NCBI RefSeq assembly: GCF_025244725.1
Contig: NZ_CP104203.1
Coordinates: forward strand, 1,116,001 to 1,180,000
Length of the DNA: 64,000 nucleotides
Source of the DNA: Chryseobacterium oranimense
GTDB lineage: Bacteria > Bacteroidota > Bacteroidia > Flavobacteriales > Weeksellaceae
Direction: 5' to 3'
Part shown: positions 1 to 7,899 of the stretch, in pieces
Position numbering within the stretch: the first letter of the stretch is position 1
How the letters are laid out: each line of letters opens with the position of its first letter
Translations under genes and position numbers: made by a program
The notes under the pieces: generated by a model
The model's database searches: none
The model's input: the letters and a program-made list of their open reading frames with translations, nothing else
What the model was told of the DNA's origin: nothing

Positions 1-1068
1 ATAGTAGCTTTCACATGCAGTTTCGCACAGGAGACACCGGAAATGAATCCGAAAATAAAACGCTACTCACAAAAGATCGACAGCATCGTAGTATCCGAAA
101 AATCAAAAATGAATACAGAGCTGGATGCCATAGATAAAAACTTCAGCGAAAAGAAAATCACCATCGAGGAAAAGCTGAAGCAGCGGGAAGAAACTGCACA
201 GAAATACCAGCAGATTATTAACGGAAAAGTAGATGCGCAGCAGCAGGAACTTGAGGCTGCAACCAAAGAAATGGTTAAAAATTCTGTTTTCATGGATAGG
301 GATTCAATGCGATCTAAAAATGAATTCAGGATTGGGCATGACGGTGTAAACGTGAAGTTTGGGCAGAATAAGAAAAGACACGATCCAAAATACTTTCTAA
401 GGTCTGTTGACCTTTCTGTAAGTATAATGGGAAGCGGTCTTACATCGAAAGATGAACCATTCAGTTTTTATAACCGTGACTCAGATACCAGAAATACGAT
501 CATTAATTCTTCCCAGTTTGCTTTGCGGTACGAAGATCAGATCGGAGGTTTCACAAGTCCTGTTTTTTACCGTTTAGGGTTGGGGGTAAGATCGGATAGA
601 TATGTTCCTAAGTACGGAAAAGTTTTCAAGCAGGATATTAACACCCTTTTTGTAGATGATTTTGACCGTGGTAACTTAAAGAAAACCAAGCTGAATGTTC
701 ATTATCTCTACATGCCCCTTGACCTCAGATTTGTTCTGAATCCAAAATATACAGAATATAAAGGGGTGAAATATCTGGATAACAGGAAACAGCAACTAAG
801 CCTGATCCTGGGAGTGTATGGCGGACTGAGACTGGCAAGTACCAACTATATTAAATATTCTAACGAGAACTCCAGGAGAATTGTAGAAAGAGAAAAAATG
901 ATGAACGGAATGAACGACTTTGTTTTTGGAGGTAAGTTCGGAATCAGCTATGCTGGTCTTAATTTGTTTGTTCAGAAAGATTTTACACCGGCATTCAATG
1001 ACAGTGCCCTGCTGAAGAAAAAATATGGTCTTCAGATTGGTATTGAAATCGCTAACCTTGATTTTTAA
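1..1068 (+). CDS. Secreted coiled-coil/outer-membrane beta-barrel protein, 5' end cut by window
   Basis: The reading frame is open from the first base, and the residues before the first ATG at 43 read IVAFTCSFAQ, which looks like the end of a signal peptide with cleavage after FAQ. The gene therefore starts upstream of the window and the ATG at 43 is internal. The first roughly 80 residues of the mature part are rich in Lys, Glu and Gln with heptad-like spacing, suggesting a coiled coil. From about residue 100 the protein alternates polar and aromatic residues and ends in a terminal Phe after a beta-like strand, as outer-membrane beta-barrels do. No family is recognised with certainty; a porT-like or 'outer membrane beta-barrel' hypothetical protein is the best description. 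A strong terminator follows. Confidence 0.8.
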   Translation: MVAFTCSFAQETPEMNPKIKRYSQKIDSIVVSEKSKMNTELDAIDKNFSEKKITIEEKLKQREETAQKYQQIINGKVDAQQQELEAATKEMVKNSVFMDRDSMRSKNEFRIGHDGVNVKFGQNKKRHDPKYFLRSVDLSVSIMGSGLTSKDEPFSFYNRDSDTRNTIINSSQFALRYEDQIGGFTSPVFYRLGLGVRSDRYVPKYGKVFKQDINTLFVDDFDRGNLKKTKLNVHYLYMPLDLRFVLNPKYTEYKGVKYLDNRKQQLSLILGVYGGLRLASTNYIKYSNENSRRIVEREKMMNGMNDFVFGGKFGISYAGLNLFVQKDFTPAFNDSALLKKKYGLQIGIEIANLDF

Positions 1069-1163
1069 ATTGATAATAGATATTAGATTTATTTGAATTA
1101 AATGTGAAATTTAAAGTTTTTCTTTGTATCGGATGAATGTCTTTGGCAAGTTAAACCGTTTTT

Positions 1164-1197
1164 AAAACACACTGTTCAAAAGTGTGTTTTTTTTTTG
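1164..1197 (+). terminator. Rho-independent terminator
   Basis: Perfect 10-bp stem AAAACACACT / AGTGTGTTTT with a 7-base loop, running into a T tract. It ends the transcript of the outer-membrane gene upstream. Confidence 0.9.
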
Positions 1198-1218
1198 TAT
1201 TTTGGCACTTTAGGAAAT

Positions 1219-1623
1219 ATGAAAAATATTCAGTTATTAGGATTGATTTTGGTAGTGATAGGCAGTTTTCTGCCTCTTGTTCATGTTCCTGTTATCGGAA
1301 ACTGGAACTACTGGAAACTGGATCATTACCTGGCTATTGCATGCTGGATTTTTGCAGCATGCGCCGTTTTTGGTATTGTGAATAACAATGGGAAAATAGT
1401 AAGACTTTTCGGAATACTTATGATCCTGTTATTTGCATTCACGCTTGTGGCAGTTAAGATGCAGTCTCTGGAATATTTCAGCTTTCTTCCATTTAAATCC
1501 TGGAGAGAAGCCTTTGCAGGAACTGTGAAACTGAAATGGGGTTGGATTGCAGAGTTTTTAGGAGCTTTCCTTATGGTTTTTGCTATCGGTAATAAAAAAG
1601 TAAATAAAAGAACACAGATATGA
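1219..1623 (+). CDS. Small integral membrane protein, about four TM segments
   Basis: Encodes 134 residues starting MKNIQLLGLILVVIGSF. Four hydrophobic stretches can be seen (about residues 3-22, 40-55, 63-80 and 110-128), so it is an inner-membrane protein; a basic tail (KKVNKRTQ) would face the cytoplasm. An ATG 24 bases upstream at 1195 lies only just past the preceding terminator, so 1219, preceded by AGGAAAT, is the better start. The stop codon overlaps the next ATG (ATGA at 1620), so the two genes are translationally coupled. The family is not recognised; small flavobacterial membrane proteins of this type have no known role. Confidence 0.75.
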   Translation: MKNIQLLGLILVVIGSFLPLVHVPVIGNWNYWKLDHYLAIACWIFAACAVFGIVNNNGKIVRLFGILMILLFAFTLVAVKMQSLEYFSFLPFKSWREAFAGTVKLKWGWIAEFLGAFLMVFAIGNKKVNKRTQI

Positions 1624-2033
1624 GACATTTAAAAATTGTACCGGCAATTTTATTTGTACTGGTATTTTCCATGGCTAAATCTCAGAAAACGGCTTTTGAT
1701 AAACCGGATCAGCCGGCCAAATGTAAAAATATCAGGGACGGGAAATTTGTCAGGGTAAATTATCCGGAAGGGATTTGGCATATGACGATTAAAGATAATA
1801 TCCAGACCGAATATTTCAACAATGGCAAAGATTATATAAAATCGACACTTGTTTTTGTGGACGATTGCAATTATAAAGTTATTGTTCTGGAAAAAACCAA
1901 TAATGATGACCGTATTCGTACAGGAGATGTTTTCAGTAATAAGATTGTAGAGACTCAGGATAATTTACTGAAAGTACAGTCTAAAATTGGCAACGACCAG
2001 TATGAAGTTATCTATGTGAAAGTAAAAAAATAG
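1620..2033 (+). CDS. Secreted hypothetical protein
   Basis: Encodes 137 residues. The N-terminus MRHLKIVPAILFVLVFSMAK followed by SQK is a clear type I signal peptide, so the mature protein is periplasmic or secreted. The mature part holds two Cys (in PAKCKNI and DDCNYKV) that could form a disulfide, and a run of beta-strand-like segments rather like small lipocalin or DNA-binding-protein-domain folds, but no family is recognised. It overlaps the membrane protein upstream by ATGA and is probably co-transcribed with it. Function unknown. Confidence 0.75.
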   Translation: MRHLKIVPAILFVLVFSMAKSQKTAFDKPDQPAKCKNIRDGKFVRVNYPEGIWHMTIKDNIQTEYFNNGKDYIKSTLVFVDDCNYKVIVLEKTNNDDRIRTGDVFSNKIVETQDNLLKVQSKIGNDQYEVIYVKVKK

Positions 2034-2090
2034 AATAGTTATAATGATGCCGTAAGGCACATTTCATTAAAAAAGTAAAATATAATACAC

Positions 2091-3269
2091 ATGAAAGAAG
2101 TATTCATCGTTTCCGCAGTAAGAACACCTATAGGGAGTTTTATGGGAAGCCTTTCAACCGTTCCTGCTACAAAGCTGGGTTCAGCTGCTGTAAAAGGAGC
2201 ATTAAATAAAATTGGTCTTGATCCTAAAAACGTTCAGGAAATCTATATGGGAAATGTGCTGCAGGCAGGAGAGGGCCAGGCGCCGGCCCGCCAGGTGGCT
2301 TTAGGTGCAGGCTTGTCTGTTGAGACACCTTCTACTACAGTAAATAAAGTATGTGCTTCAGGAATGAAGGCCGTAACGATGGCAGCCCAGGCTATTAAAG
2401 CTGGTGACGCTGAGGTTATTGTTGCCGGAGGTATGGAAAACATGTCTTTGGTTCCGCATTACTATAATGCAAGAGTAGCTACCAAACTAGGTGACATTAA
2501 ACTTCAGGACGGAATGTTGCTGGATGGTCTTACAGACGTATACAACAAAGTACATATGGGAGTATGTGCAGAGAAATGCGCAACAGACTACAGTATTACA
2601 AGAGAAGATCAGGATAATTTTGCAATTCAGTCTTACAAAAGATCTGCAAAAGCATGGAGTGAAGGAAAATTCACTGAAGAAGTAGTTCCTGTGGAAATTC
2701 CTCAGAGAAAAGGAGATCCTGTAATCTTTGCAGAAGATGAAGAATATAAAGCAGTAAACTTCGACAGAATTGCAACGCTTCCTACCGTATTTAAAAAAGA
2801 AGAAGGAACAGTAACAGCTGCCAATGCATCTACATTAAATGACGGGGCGTCTGCTTTGATTCTTGTTTCTAAAGAAAAAATGGAAGAATTGGGTCTTAAG
2901 CCTTTGGCAAGAATCGTTTCTTATGCTGATGCAGCTCAGGAGCCTGAAAACTTTACAACTGCCCCTTCAAAAGCACTTCCGATTGCTCTTAAAAAGGCAG
3001 GCCTGGAGCTATCAGATATTGATTTCTTTGAATTCAACGAAGCATTTTCTGTAGTAGGTCTTGCCAACAATAAGATCTTAGGATTGGATGCCTCTAAAGT
3101 AAACGTAAACGGTGGAGCGGTAGCTATCGGACATCCGCTGGGAAGTTCAGGATCCAGAATCATTGTTACATTGATCAACGTATTGAAGCAGAATAATGCC
3201 AAATACGGTGCTGCAGCGATCTGTAACGGTGGTGGTGGTGCTTCTGCTATCGTGATTGAGAATATGTAA
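2091..3269 (+). CDS. atoB: Acetyl-CoA C-acetyltransferase (thiolase)
   Basis: A full-length 392-residue type II thiolase, which condenses two acetyl-CoA to acetoacetyl-CoA or does the reverse. The nucleophile is Cys88 in KVCASGMKA; the other catalytic residues are His348 in GHPLGSSG and Cys378 in CNGGGGAS. Position and spacing match the well-studied Zoogloea enzyme closely. The N-terminal signature VRTPIGSF is also intact. In this organism it could feed acetoacetyl-CoA to the mevalonate route, for which a GHMP kinase lies at 12.5 kb, or take part in short-chain fatty acid or amino acid breakdown; sequence alone does not decide. It stands alone between a small secreted gene and a terminator. 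Confidence 0.95.
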   Translation: MKEVFIVSAVRTPIGSFMGSLSTVPATKLGSAAVKGALNKIGLDPKNVQEIYMGNVLQAGEGQAPARQVALGAGLSVETPSTTVNKVCASGMKAVTMAAQAIKAGDAEVIVAGGMENMSLVPHYYNARVATKLGDIKLQDGMLLDGLTDVYNKVHMGVCAEKCATDYSITREDQDNFAIQSYKRSAKAWSEGKFTEEVVPVEIPQRKGDPVIFAEDEEYKAVNFDRIATLPTVFKKEEGTVTAANASTLNDGASALILVSKEKMEELGLKPLARIVSYADAAQEPENFTTAPSKALPIALKKAGLELSDIDFFEFNEAFSVVGLANNKILGLDASKVNVNGGAVAIGHPLGSSGSRIIVTLINVLKQNNAKYGAAAICNGGGGASAIVIENM

Positions 3270-3307
3270 TAAGCTATAAACTCAGAAGCTTAAGGTTTCA
3301 AATATAT

Positions 3308-3337
3308 AAAACGAGGTTTTCAAAACCTCGTTTTTTT
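3308..3337 (+). terminator. Rho-independent terminator
   Basis: The palindrome AAAACGAGG / CCTCGTTTT closes on a short loop and is followed by seven T. It sits between the thiolase gene and a minus-strand regulator gene and may serve both directions. Confidence 0.88.
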
Positions 3338-3436
3338 GTTTTCCGGTAAAAGATTGATATATAATTAAAACAAAGATTTTCCCTTTCCGGAAAGTCTGTA
3401 ACAAAGGAATATCAGACTTTTCGGAAGGAGAGAATA

Positions 3437-3829
3437 TTATTTGCTATCTTCAGCTTTACTTTTCCAGTATTCTACCAGCTCTTTCAGCTCTTTGATGCGT
3501 TCTTCATACTGCTCGATAAGCTTTTCGGAAGTACTATAATTATTAGTCTGATTCTGAATTAGACCAATTCCATTATCACTTGGAGAATTTGAAGAATCAC
3601 TGTTGTTATTAACCTGTACATATCCTTCTTCCGGTTTCAGGATATCTTCCATATTAACATCCAGAGAAGTACATATGTTTTCAATATGATTTACCCATGA
3701 GTTGGTTTCCCCGTTTTCTATCCTCTGGTAGGTAGAACGTGAAATGTGCAGCTTCTCTGCCAGTTCTTCCTGGGATATTCCTTTATCTTCCCTGTACTTT
3801 CTTATTCTTTTCCCGATGGTTGCATTCAT
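3437..3829 (-). CDS. XRE-family helix-turn-helix regulator
   Basis: Encodes 130 residues. Residues 5-60 form a Cro/C1-type HTH domain (KRIRKYREDKGISQEELAEK, then SRSTYQRIENG as the recognition part). A Ser/Asn-rich linker (residues 75-95) leads to a C-terminal heptad-like helix (EKLIEQYEERIKELKELVEY), probably a dimerisation coiled coil. This short form, HTH plus coiled coil with no peptidase domain, is common in flavobacteria and usually autoregulates. It is divergent from the JAMM-like lipoprotein gene at 3975 and could control that island. A TATATTTG promoter box lies 20 bases upstream of the start. Confidence 0.88.
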   Translation of the reverse strand: MNATIGKRIRKYREDKGISQEELAEKLHISRSTYQRIENGETNSWVNHIENICTSLDVNMEDILKPEEGYVQVNNNSDSSNSPSDNGIGLIQNQTNNYSTSEKLIEQYEERIKELKELVEYWKSKAEDSK

Positions 3830-3848
3830 AGCTAAATAATTTGATGAA

Positions 3849-3924
3849 CAAATATAATTTTTTTCCCAACATAATGATGCATCAGAAATAGGGCATTGCC
3901 ATTTTATTTTTTTTCACATCTTTG
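3849..3924. promoter_or_regulatory. Divergent promoter region with palindrome
   Basis: A minus-strand -7 box TATATTTG (3849-3856) serves the XRE regulator. A plus-strand near-match, CATCTTTG at 3917-3924 with TTG 18 bases before it, may serve the lipoprotein gene. Between them is the perfect 10-bp palindrome TGATGCATCA (3875-3884), well placed as an operator. The boxes are read directly; the operator role is inferred. Confidence 0.5.
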
Positions 3925-3974
3925 GGATGTGGAAAAAAGTATTATATTTAACAACTAAAAAACAACAAAAAAGT

Positions 3975-5291
3975 ATGAGAAAAAATTTTATTCTCCGGCT
4001 GTCATTTATGATAGCCTGCTCTCTTTCTTTACATTCCTGCCATACCGAAGATTTTCAGGATGAAATTTCCCGGCAAAGTACAGAAAAAGGTAAACTAAAA
4101 GCCTTTGAAGATTTTGAAAAAAGAATCCACACTTCTTTATCTGCCAGAGAAGGGGCAGAGGATAGCTATGCTTATCCCTTTGCTGAAACCCTGTACCAGG
4201 TTTTTGAAAAGAACCCTGAGTATAAAAAAAGCTTTCAGGAAGTTTTTGGTGAAGTAGATTTTGGGGTAGCTTCCCAAACGTTTGGAGAGGCTGAAAAACT
4301 GGTTTACTTTCCGATATTAAAAAATGGGAAACTAAACTATATTCTCTCATGTGCCATTAATGAAAAAAGGACGGATGCCTATTACAAAATTCTTGAACCA
4401 GGAGAAGTGAAAGAATATGAAATCGTTACCAATACATTTATCAATTATTACGGCAGTATCTCTAACCCGACAGCCAGGAATGAACCGACCTATAATATTG
4501 AAGAAATAATTATTGAGTGGACCGACCCAATACCTTGGTGGTGGTATATGACCTATGGGGGAGCCAATACTCCGGTTCCTTTTCCAGGTCCTTCAGGAGG
4601 AAGTGTAAGTGTTCCTAATCCTCAGACGCATCCTATTGGGGGGAATATTACAGGAGGTGATCCATGTGAGGAAACAAAAAATATCCTTAATAACCCCAAA
4701 AGCAAACCTGCAATAGATGATATGAAAAACCAATCAGGATTGGCACCGTCAGATCCCAACAGCGGAGAAATTGGATATAAATTTAAAGAAGATGGAACTC
4801 CATCACCAAAAATTATAGGTGATGATCACAGTGTAGATTTCGGAGATAAGACAGGATATGCCGGAGGTTATCACAATCATACTACAGCAGGAGGAATACC
4901 TATGCTTTCTGTCCCTGATATTGACCAGTTATTAGGTTTTGCAAGGGCACAGGGAAATTATGGGACCCCAAGTAATGCATTTTTAGGAATGGTTGCACCT
5001 AATGGCATGCATTATGTAATTTGGTTTAACGGAACTTATCAGGATGCATTGACAAATTTTTCACAAGAGCAATTAGACGAATATACCGATAAATATCAAA
5101 CTAGATATGGCATTCACAAGCCTGCCAGTGGTAGTATGAGTAATGAAGCGATTGAAAGATTTTTTTTCAAAGCCCTTAGAGATATGGGATTAGATGGAAA
5201 AATTAATTTACAAAGAATAGAAAATGATGGAACAATAAAAACAGTAACTAAAAATAATGATGGAACAACAACTGCTGTTCCTTGTCCCTAA
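3975..5291 (+). CDS. Lipoprotein with C-terminal JAMM-like metalloprotease domain
   Basis: Encodes 438 residues from ATG 3975; the longer frame from 3927 would bury the signal peptide. MRKNFILRLSFMIACSLSLH is followed by a lipobox Cys22, so it is a lipoprotein. Residues 25-180 form an uncharacterised domain, then a Trp/Pro/Gly-rich linker (about 185-225). The C-terminal region holds Glu265, H300-N-H302 and S312-V-P-D315, close to the JAMM/JAB zinc motif E...HxH(x)nSxxD of RadC and deubiquitinase-like peptidases, though with nine rather than seven residues between the His pair and Ser. Base composition becomes more AT-rich in this half. Domain layout resembles polymorphic secreted toxins; the tandem small lipoprotein genes downstream fit immunity or partner genes. 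The enzymatic role is inference. Confidence 0.8.
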   Translation: MRKNFILRLSFMIACSLSLHSCHTEDFQDEISRQSTEKGKLKAFEDFEKRIHTSLSAREGAEDSYAYPFAETLYQVFEKNPEYKKSFQEVFGEVDFGVASQTFGEAEKLVYFPILKNGKLNYILSCAINEKRTDAYYKILEPGEVKEYEIVTNTFINYYGSISNPTARNEPTYNIEEIIIEWTDPIPWWWYMTYGGANTPVPFPGPSGGSVSVPNPQTHPIGGNITGGDPCEETKNILNNPKSKPAIDDMKNQSGLAPSDPNSGEIGYKFKEDGTPSPKIIGDDHSVDFGDKTGYAGGYHNHTTAGGIPMLSVPDIDQLLGFARAQGNYGTPSNAFLGMVAPNGMHYVIWFNGTYQDALTNFSQEQLDEYTDKYQTRYGIHKPASGSMSNEAIERFFFKALRDMGLDGKINLQRIENDGTIKTVTKNNDGTTTAVPCP

Positions 5292-5301
5292 AAATAATAT
5301 T

Positions 5302-5880
5302 ATGAATAAAACAATTATAAAATTAACATTTACGCTCGTGTTTTTTTGTATTTTTTCATGTGGAGCACAGCAAACTTATCCTCTTAATACAGATTTTGAA
5401 GAAATTCCCCAAGGCTCTTATTTAAAAGATCTAAATAATGAATTGACATCTTTTGTAGGAGAATATAAAGCTAATTTTCAAGGAAATGAAATTAAATTGT
5501 TTATTAGCAAAGAAACAATGAGATTTTTTAAATCATTAAATATTTATCAAGATGCGCTGTCAATCAAATATATTGTTAAAAATTCAGCTGGAAATATTCT
5601 TCAAAACACACAAGATATGATTTTTGAACCTAATCAACTTCGACATACAATATATAGTCGCGGAACATATCCTAGCGAAAATATTGTATGGTTTAATTAT
5701 GGAGGTACAAACTGTAAGGTTGGCTGGGGAAGCATTGAATTAAAGAAAGTAAATTCTACGCAAATTTCATGGAAATACGTTCCAAATGATATTATACTTG
5801 ATGACAGTAGATGTCCACCGGGAACAGATATTAATATTTATCTTCCAGAAACAAAGGATTTGATTTTCACAAAACAATAG
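5302..5880 (+). CDS. Small lipoprotein, DUF6705-like, first tandem paralogue
   Basis: Encodes 192 residues from ATG 5302, 11 bases after the JAMM-like gene. MNKTIIKLTFTLVFFCIFS precedes lipobox Cys20, so it is a lipoprotein. The mature part begins AQQTYPL and contains SYLKDLNNE, SFVGEYKAN, NCKVGWGSIELK and ends DLIFTKQ. The same landmarks occur in the next gene, so the two are paralogues; two Cys outside the lipobox are conserved. I believe this is the DUF6705 group of flavobacterial lipoproteins, from memory of its motif pattern. The DNA is notably AT-rich. Function unknown; an immunity or accessory role to the upstream gene is plausible from position only. Confidence 0.8.
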   Translation: MNKTIIKLTFTLVFFCIFSCGAQQTYPLNTDFEEIPQGSYLKDLNNELTSFVGEYKANFQGNEIKLFISKETMRFFKSLNIYQDALSIKYIVKNSAGNILQNTQDMIFEPNQLRHTIYSRGTYPSENIVWFNYGGTNCKVGWGSIELKKVNSTQISWKYVPNDIILDDSRCPPGTDINIYLPETKDLIFTKQ

Positions 5881-6452
5881 TGAAAAGGTTTATAACATAT
5901 TTAGGGATATTTGTTGTGTTTTCTTGTAAAGCACAGCAAACAATATATCCTTTATTAACAGATACTTCAAATCTACCTAATAATTCTTATGTTAAAGACC
6001 TAGATAATGAATATGATTCATTTGTAGGAACCTGGAAATCAAATTTAAATGATAAGATTATAACACTGAAAATTACTAAAATTATACAAAAGCCATTACA
6101 AAAATTAGATGTATCATATTATTCGGATGTATTAATTGTTCAATATTCTATTCAAGATAATAATGGAAATCTAATTGAGAATAATATAAGTTCAAATTTG
6201 AATGATTATAAAATTATATCAACATTATATAGTAAAAAAGCACATGTTGTAAAACTTTATTATCAAGGTGGCCAATGCCAAGTTGGCTGGGGTGGTATCA
6301 ATTTAAAGATGATTGATTCTACTCATTTGAAATGGAATTATCAACCTGAATCAACAGTTATTACTAATAAAAACTGTTCAGATTATCCTGCTGGAGGTAT
6401 AAAGATAAATTTGCCATATGAACCTGCTGATATAGTTTTCACTAAACAATAA
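5880..6452 (+). CDS. Small lipoprotein, DUF6705-like, second tandem paralogue
   Basis: Encodes 190 residues from a GTG that overlaps the preceding TAG (TAGTG at 5878-5882). No ATG lies at a suitable place and the signal peptide MKRFITYLGIFVVFS with lipobox Cys16 fixes this start. It shares SYVKDLDNEYDSFVGTWKSN, QCQVGWGGINLK and the C-terminal DIVFTKQ with the upstream paralogue, clearly the product of tandem duplication. Coupled translation with the first paralogue suggests one operon with the JAMM-like lipoprotein. A UUCG-looped terminator follows directly. Function unknown. Confidence 0.8.
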   Translation: MKRFITYLGIFVVFSCKAQQTIYPLLTDTSNLPNNSYVKDLDNEYDSFVGTWKSNLNDKIITLKITKIIQKPLQKLDVSYYSDVLIVQYSIQDNNGNLIENNISSNLNDYKIISTLYSKKAHVVKLYYQGGQCQVGWGGINLKMIDSTHLKWNYQPESTVITNKNCSDYPAGGIKINLPYEPADIVFTKQ

Positions 6453-6453
6453 T

Positions 6454-6478
6454 AAAAGCCTCTTCGGAGGCTTTTTTC
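6454..6478 (+). terminator. Rho-independent terminator with UUCG loop
   Basis: AAAAGCCTC-TTCG-GAGGC followed by six T: a classic tetraloop terminator ending the lipoprotein operon. Confidence 0.92.
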
Positions 6479-6490
6479 AAAAGATGAAAT

Positions 6491-7672
6491 ATGAATAAAT
6501 ATTTTTTATATAAAAGATTAAAGCAGTTATTATTTTCCATATTTTTTTTATCTGCTTCATTTAATTCCCAGATTATTAAAGATTCAGTATTAGGCAGCCC
6601 TAAATTTGTGAAAGAATATGTAATTTTTCTAAATGATTCCGGTCCATATACTTTTATGAAGAGAGACAATGAGTATGGCCATGCAACCATTATGCAGCCG
6701 GAAAATTTGCGAAGAAGTATGAGGGGGACATGGTTTGGGACAGATTTCTGTCGATATATAAACAATGAAACATACTATGATAAAAATAGAAATATAATAA
6801 AAGAAACATGGTATTACAAATCAGGAGAAATTGTAGATGATTATGATTATACATATGATAATTTGAACAGGTTAGTTACAGAAAAATCCAAAAATGATTA
6901 TTCCCAGCAAACTTCCCATTATTTTTATAATAAAAATGAAAAGACTGCAAAATTTAGAGAGTATTACTCTAAATGGAAAGATGAACCGATGGAAAAATAT
7001 GTTAATAATCTTGAAAGTTTCAAACCTTTGTATGTAACGAAGTTTGATACTATAACAAGGACAGACAGTATTTTTATAGTAACAAATGATATTTGGAAAA
7101 AAAATGATAACGGTTCTTTTAGTAGTATTAAAGACTCTATTTATCATCAAAAATTAAGCTGTGTAAAGATTTATGATAATGGATATAAAGTAATTGAATC
7201 AAAGTTTTTCGACCATAAACTTGATTATGAAAACAAAAAAATATTTTTAAACGGGCATATGACATATGAGTATGATGATTCTGGAAATTTAATAAAGAAA
7301 ACCGATATTAAAGATGGAAAGTATCATTATTATACCATATTGGGAAATGGAAAAATAATCAAAGAAGAAAAAGATGGCAATTATGGAAAAACTATGTCCA
7401 CTACTTATACTTATACCAAAGACCAAAAATTAGAAAGAGAAACAACCTATTACAATGATAAACTTTGGTATGATAACAGGTTTGAATATAAAGATAATTA
7501 TATAACCAAATTATATTATCTGGATAATTTCGGGCAAGAGGATAAGCAAAAAAGTACAGCAGTAATTGTTTTTAAATATGAGTTCGATAAACATAAAAAC
7601 TGGATAGAAATAATTAAAAATGTTAATGGGAAAGATTTATATAAATGGATCAGAGAAATCCAATATTATTAA
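6491..7672 (+). CDS. Secreted YD-repeat-like protein
   Basis: Encodes 393 residues starting MNKYFLYKRLKQLLFSIFFL with cleavage likely after SFNSQ, so it is exported. The mature protein contains repeated aromatic/Asp units such as YDYTYDNLNRLVTEK, YEYDDSGNLIKKTD and YTYTKDQKLERETTYYND, a pattern resembling YD/RHS-type repeats, and could form a beta-rich shell or strand-repeat solenoid. Length and codon use (many ATA, TTA, AAT) match the AT-rich neighbours. It lies between two terminators that each follow a DUF6705-like 3' end, so it may have been inserted into, or left by rearrangement within, the paralogue array. Function not recognised. Confidence 0.75.
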   Translation: MNKYFLYKRLKQLLFSIFFLSASFNSQIIKDSVLGSPKFVKEYVIFLNDSGPYTFMKRDNEYGHATIMQPENLRRSMRGTWFGTDFCRYINNETYYDKNRNIIKETWYYKSGEIVDDYDYTYDNLNRLVTEKSKNDYSQQTSHYFYNKNEKTAKFREYYSKWKDEPMEKYVNNLESFKPLYVTKFDTITRTDSIFIVTNDIWKKNDNGSFSSIKDSIYHQKLSCVKIYDNGYKVIESKFFDHKLDYENKKIFLNGHMTYEYDDSGNLIKKTDIKDGKYHYYTILGNGKIIKEEKDGNYGKTMSTTYTYTKDQKLERETTYYNDKLWYDNRFEYKDNYITKLYYLDNFGQEDKQKSTAVIVFKYEFDKHKNWIEIIKNVNGKDLYKWIREIQYY

Positions 7673-7691
7673 GGACATATAAAAACAACTC

Positions 7692-7745
7692 ACTGTAAAG
7701 TGTTTTCTTTATGAACCAGTTGATATAGTTTTTACAAAACAATAG
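7692..7745 (+). pseudogene. Remnant 3' end of a third DUF6705-like lipoprotein gene
   Basis: The frame 7692-7745 reads TVKCFLYEPVDIVFTKQ and then TAG. The second paralogue at 6452 ends KINLPYEPADIVFTKQ. The DNA matches closely over the last 35 bases. No start codon or signal peptide is left, so this is a truncated copy. A hairpin terminator follows it, as after the intact paralogue. Confidence 0.75.
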
Positions 7746-7751
7746 TAATAT

Positions 7752-7775
7752 AAACCGCTGAGAGGCGGTTTTTAT
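7752..7775 (+). terminator. Rho-independent terminator
   Basis: AAACCGC / GCGGTTT stem around TGAGAG, followed by T residues. It stands after the remnant paralogue and probably also ends the YD-repeat-like gene. Confidence 0.82.
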
Positions 7776-7815
7776 GATTAAAGAAGCATCTAATATTCTC
7801 CTTAAGAATATTTTA

Positions 7816-7864
7816 CCATTAAGGAATCGATAATTTTTCTAAAATCTTATCGATTTCTTAATGG
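7816..7864. repeat. Long inverted repeat (hairpin) upstream of MFS gene
   Basis: Bases 7816-7833 and 7847-7864 form an 18-bp inverted repeat with one mismatch (a possible G-U pair) around a 13-base loop. The right arm runs into TTTTTC and lies just upstream of the -7 box at 7871, so it overlaps the place of a -33 element. It could be an AT-rich terminator, an operator or both. Confidence 0.75.
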
Positions 7865-7870
7865 TTTTTC

Positions 7871-7878
7871 TATTTTTG
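7871..7878 (+). promoter_or_regulatory. -7 promoter box TATTTTTG
   Basis: Exact match to the Bacteroidota -7 consensus TAnnTTTG, 21 bases before the MFS start codon. No clear TTG lies at -33; the inverted repeat occupies that place. Confidence 0.6.
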
Positions 7879-7899
7879 TGCTACTAATATTTATTTGAA

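Noticed and set aside
1182..1385. Short plus-strand open frame overlapping the four-TM protein gene
   Set aside because: It begins inside the terminator hairpin at 1164-1197 and has no signal or family pattern; the overlapping frame from 1219 encodes a sensible membrane protein.
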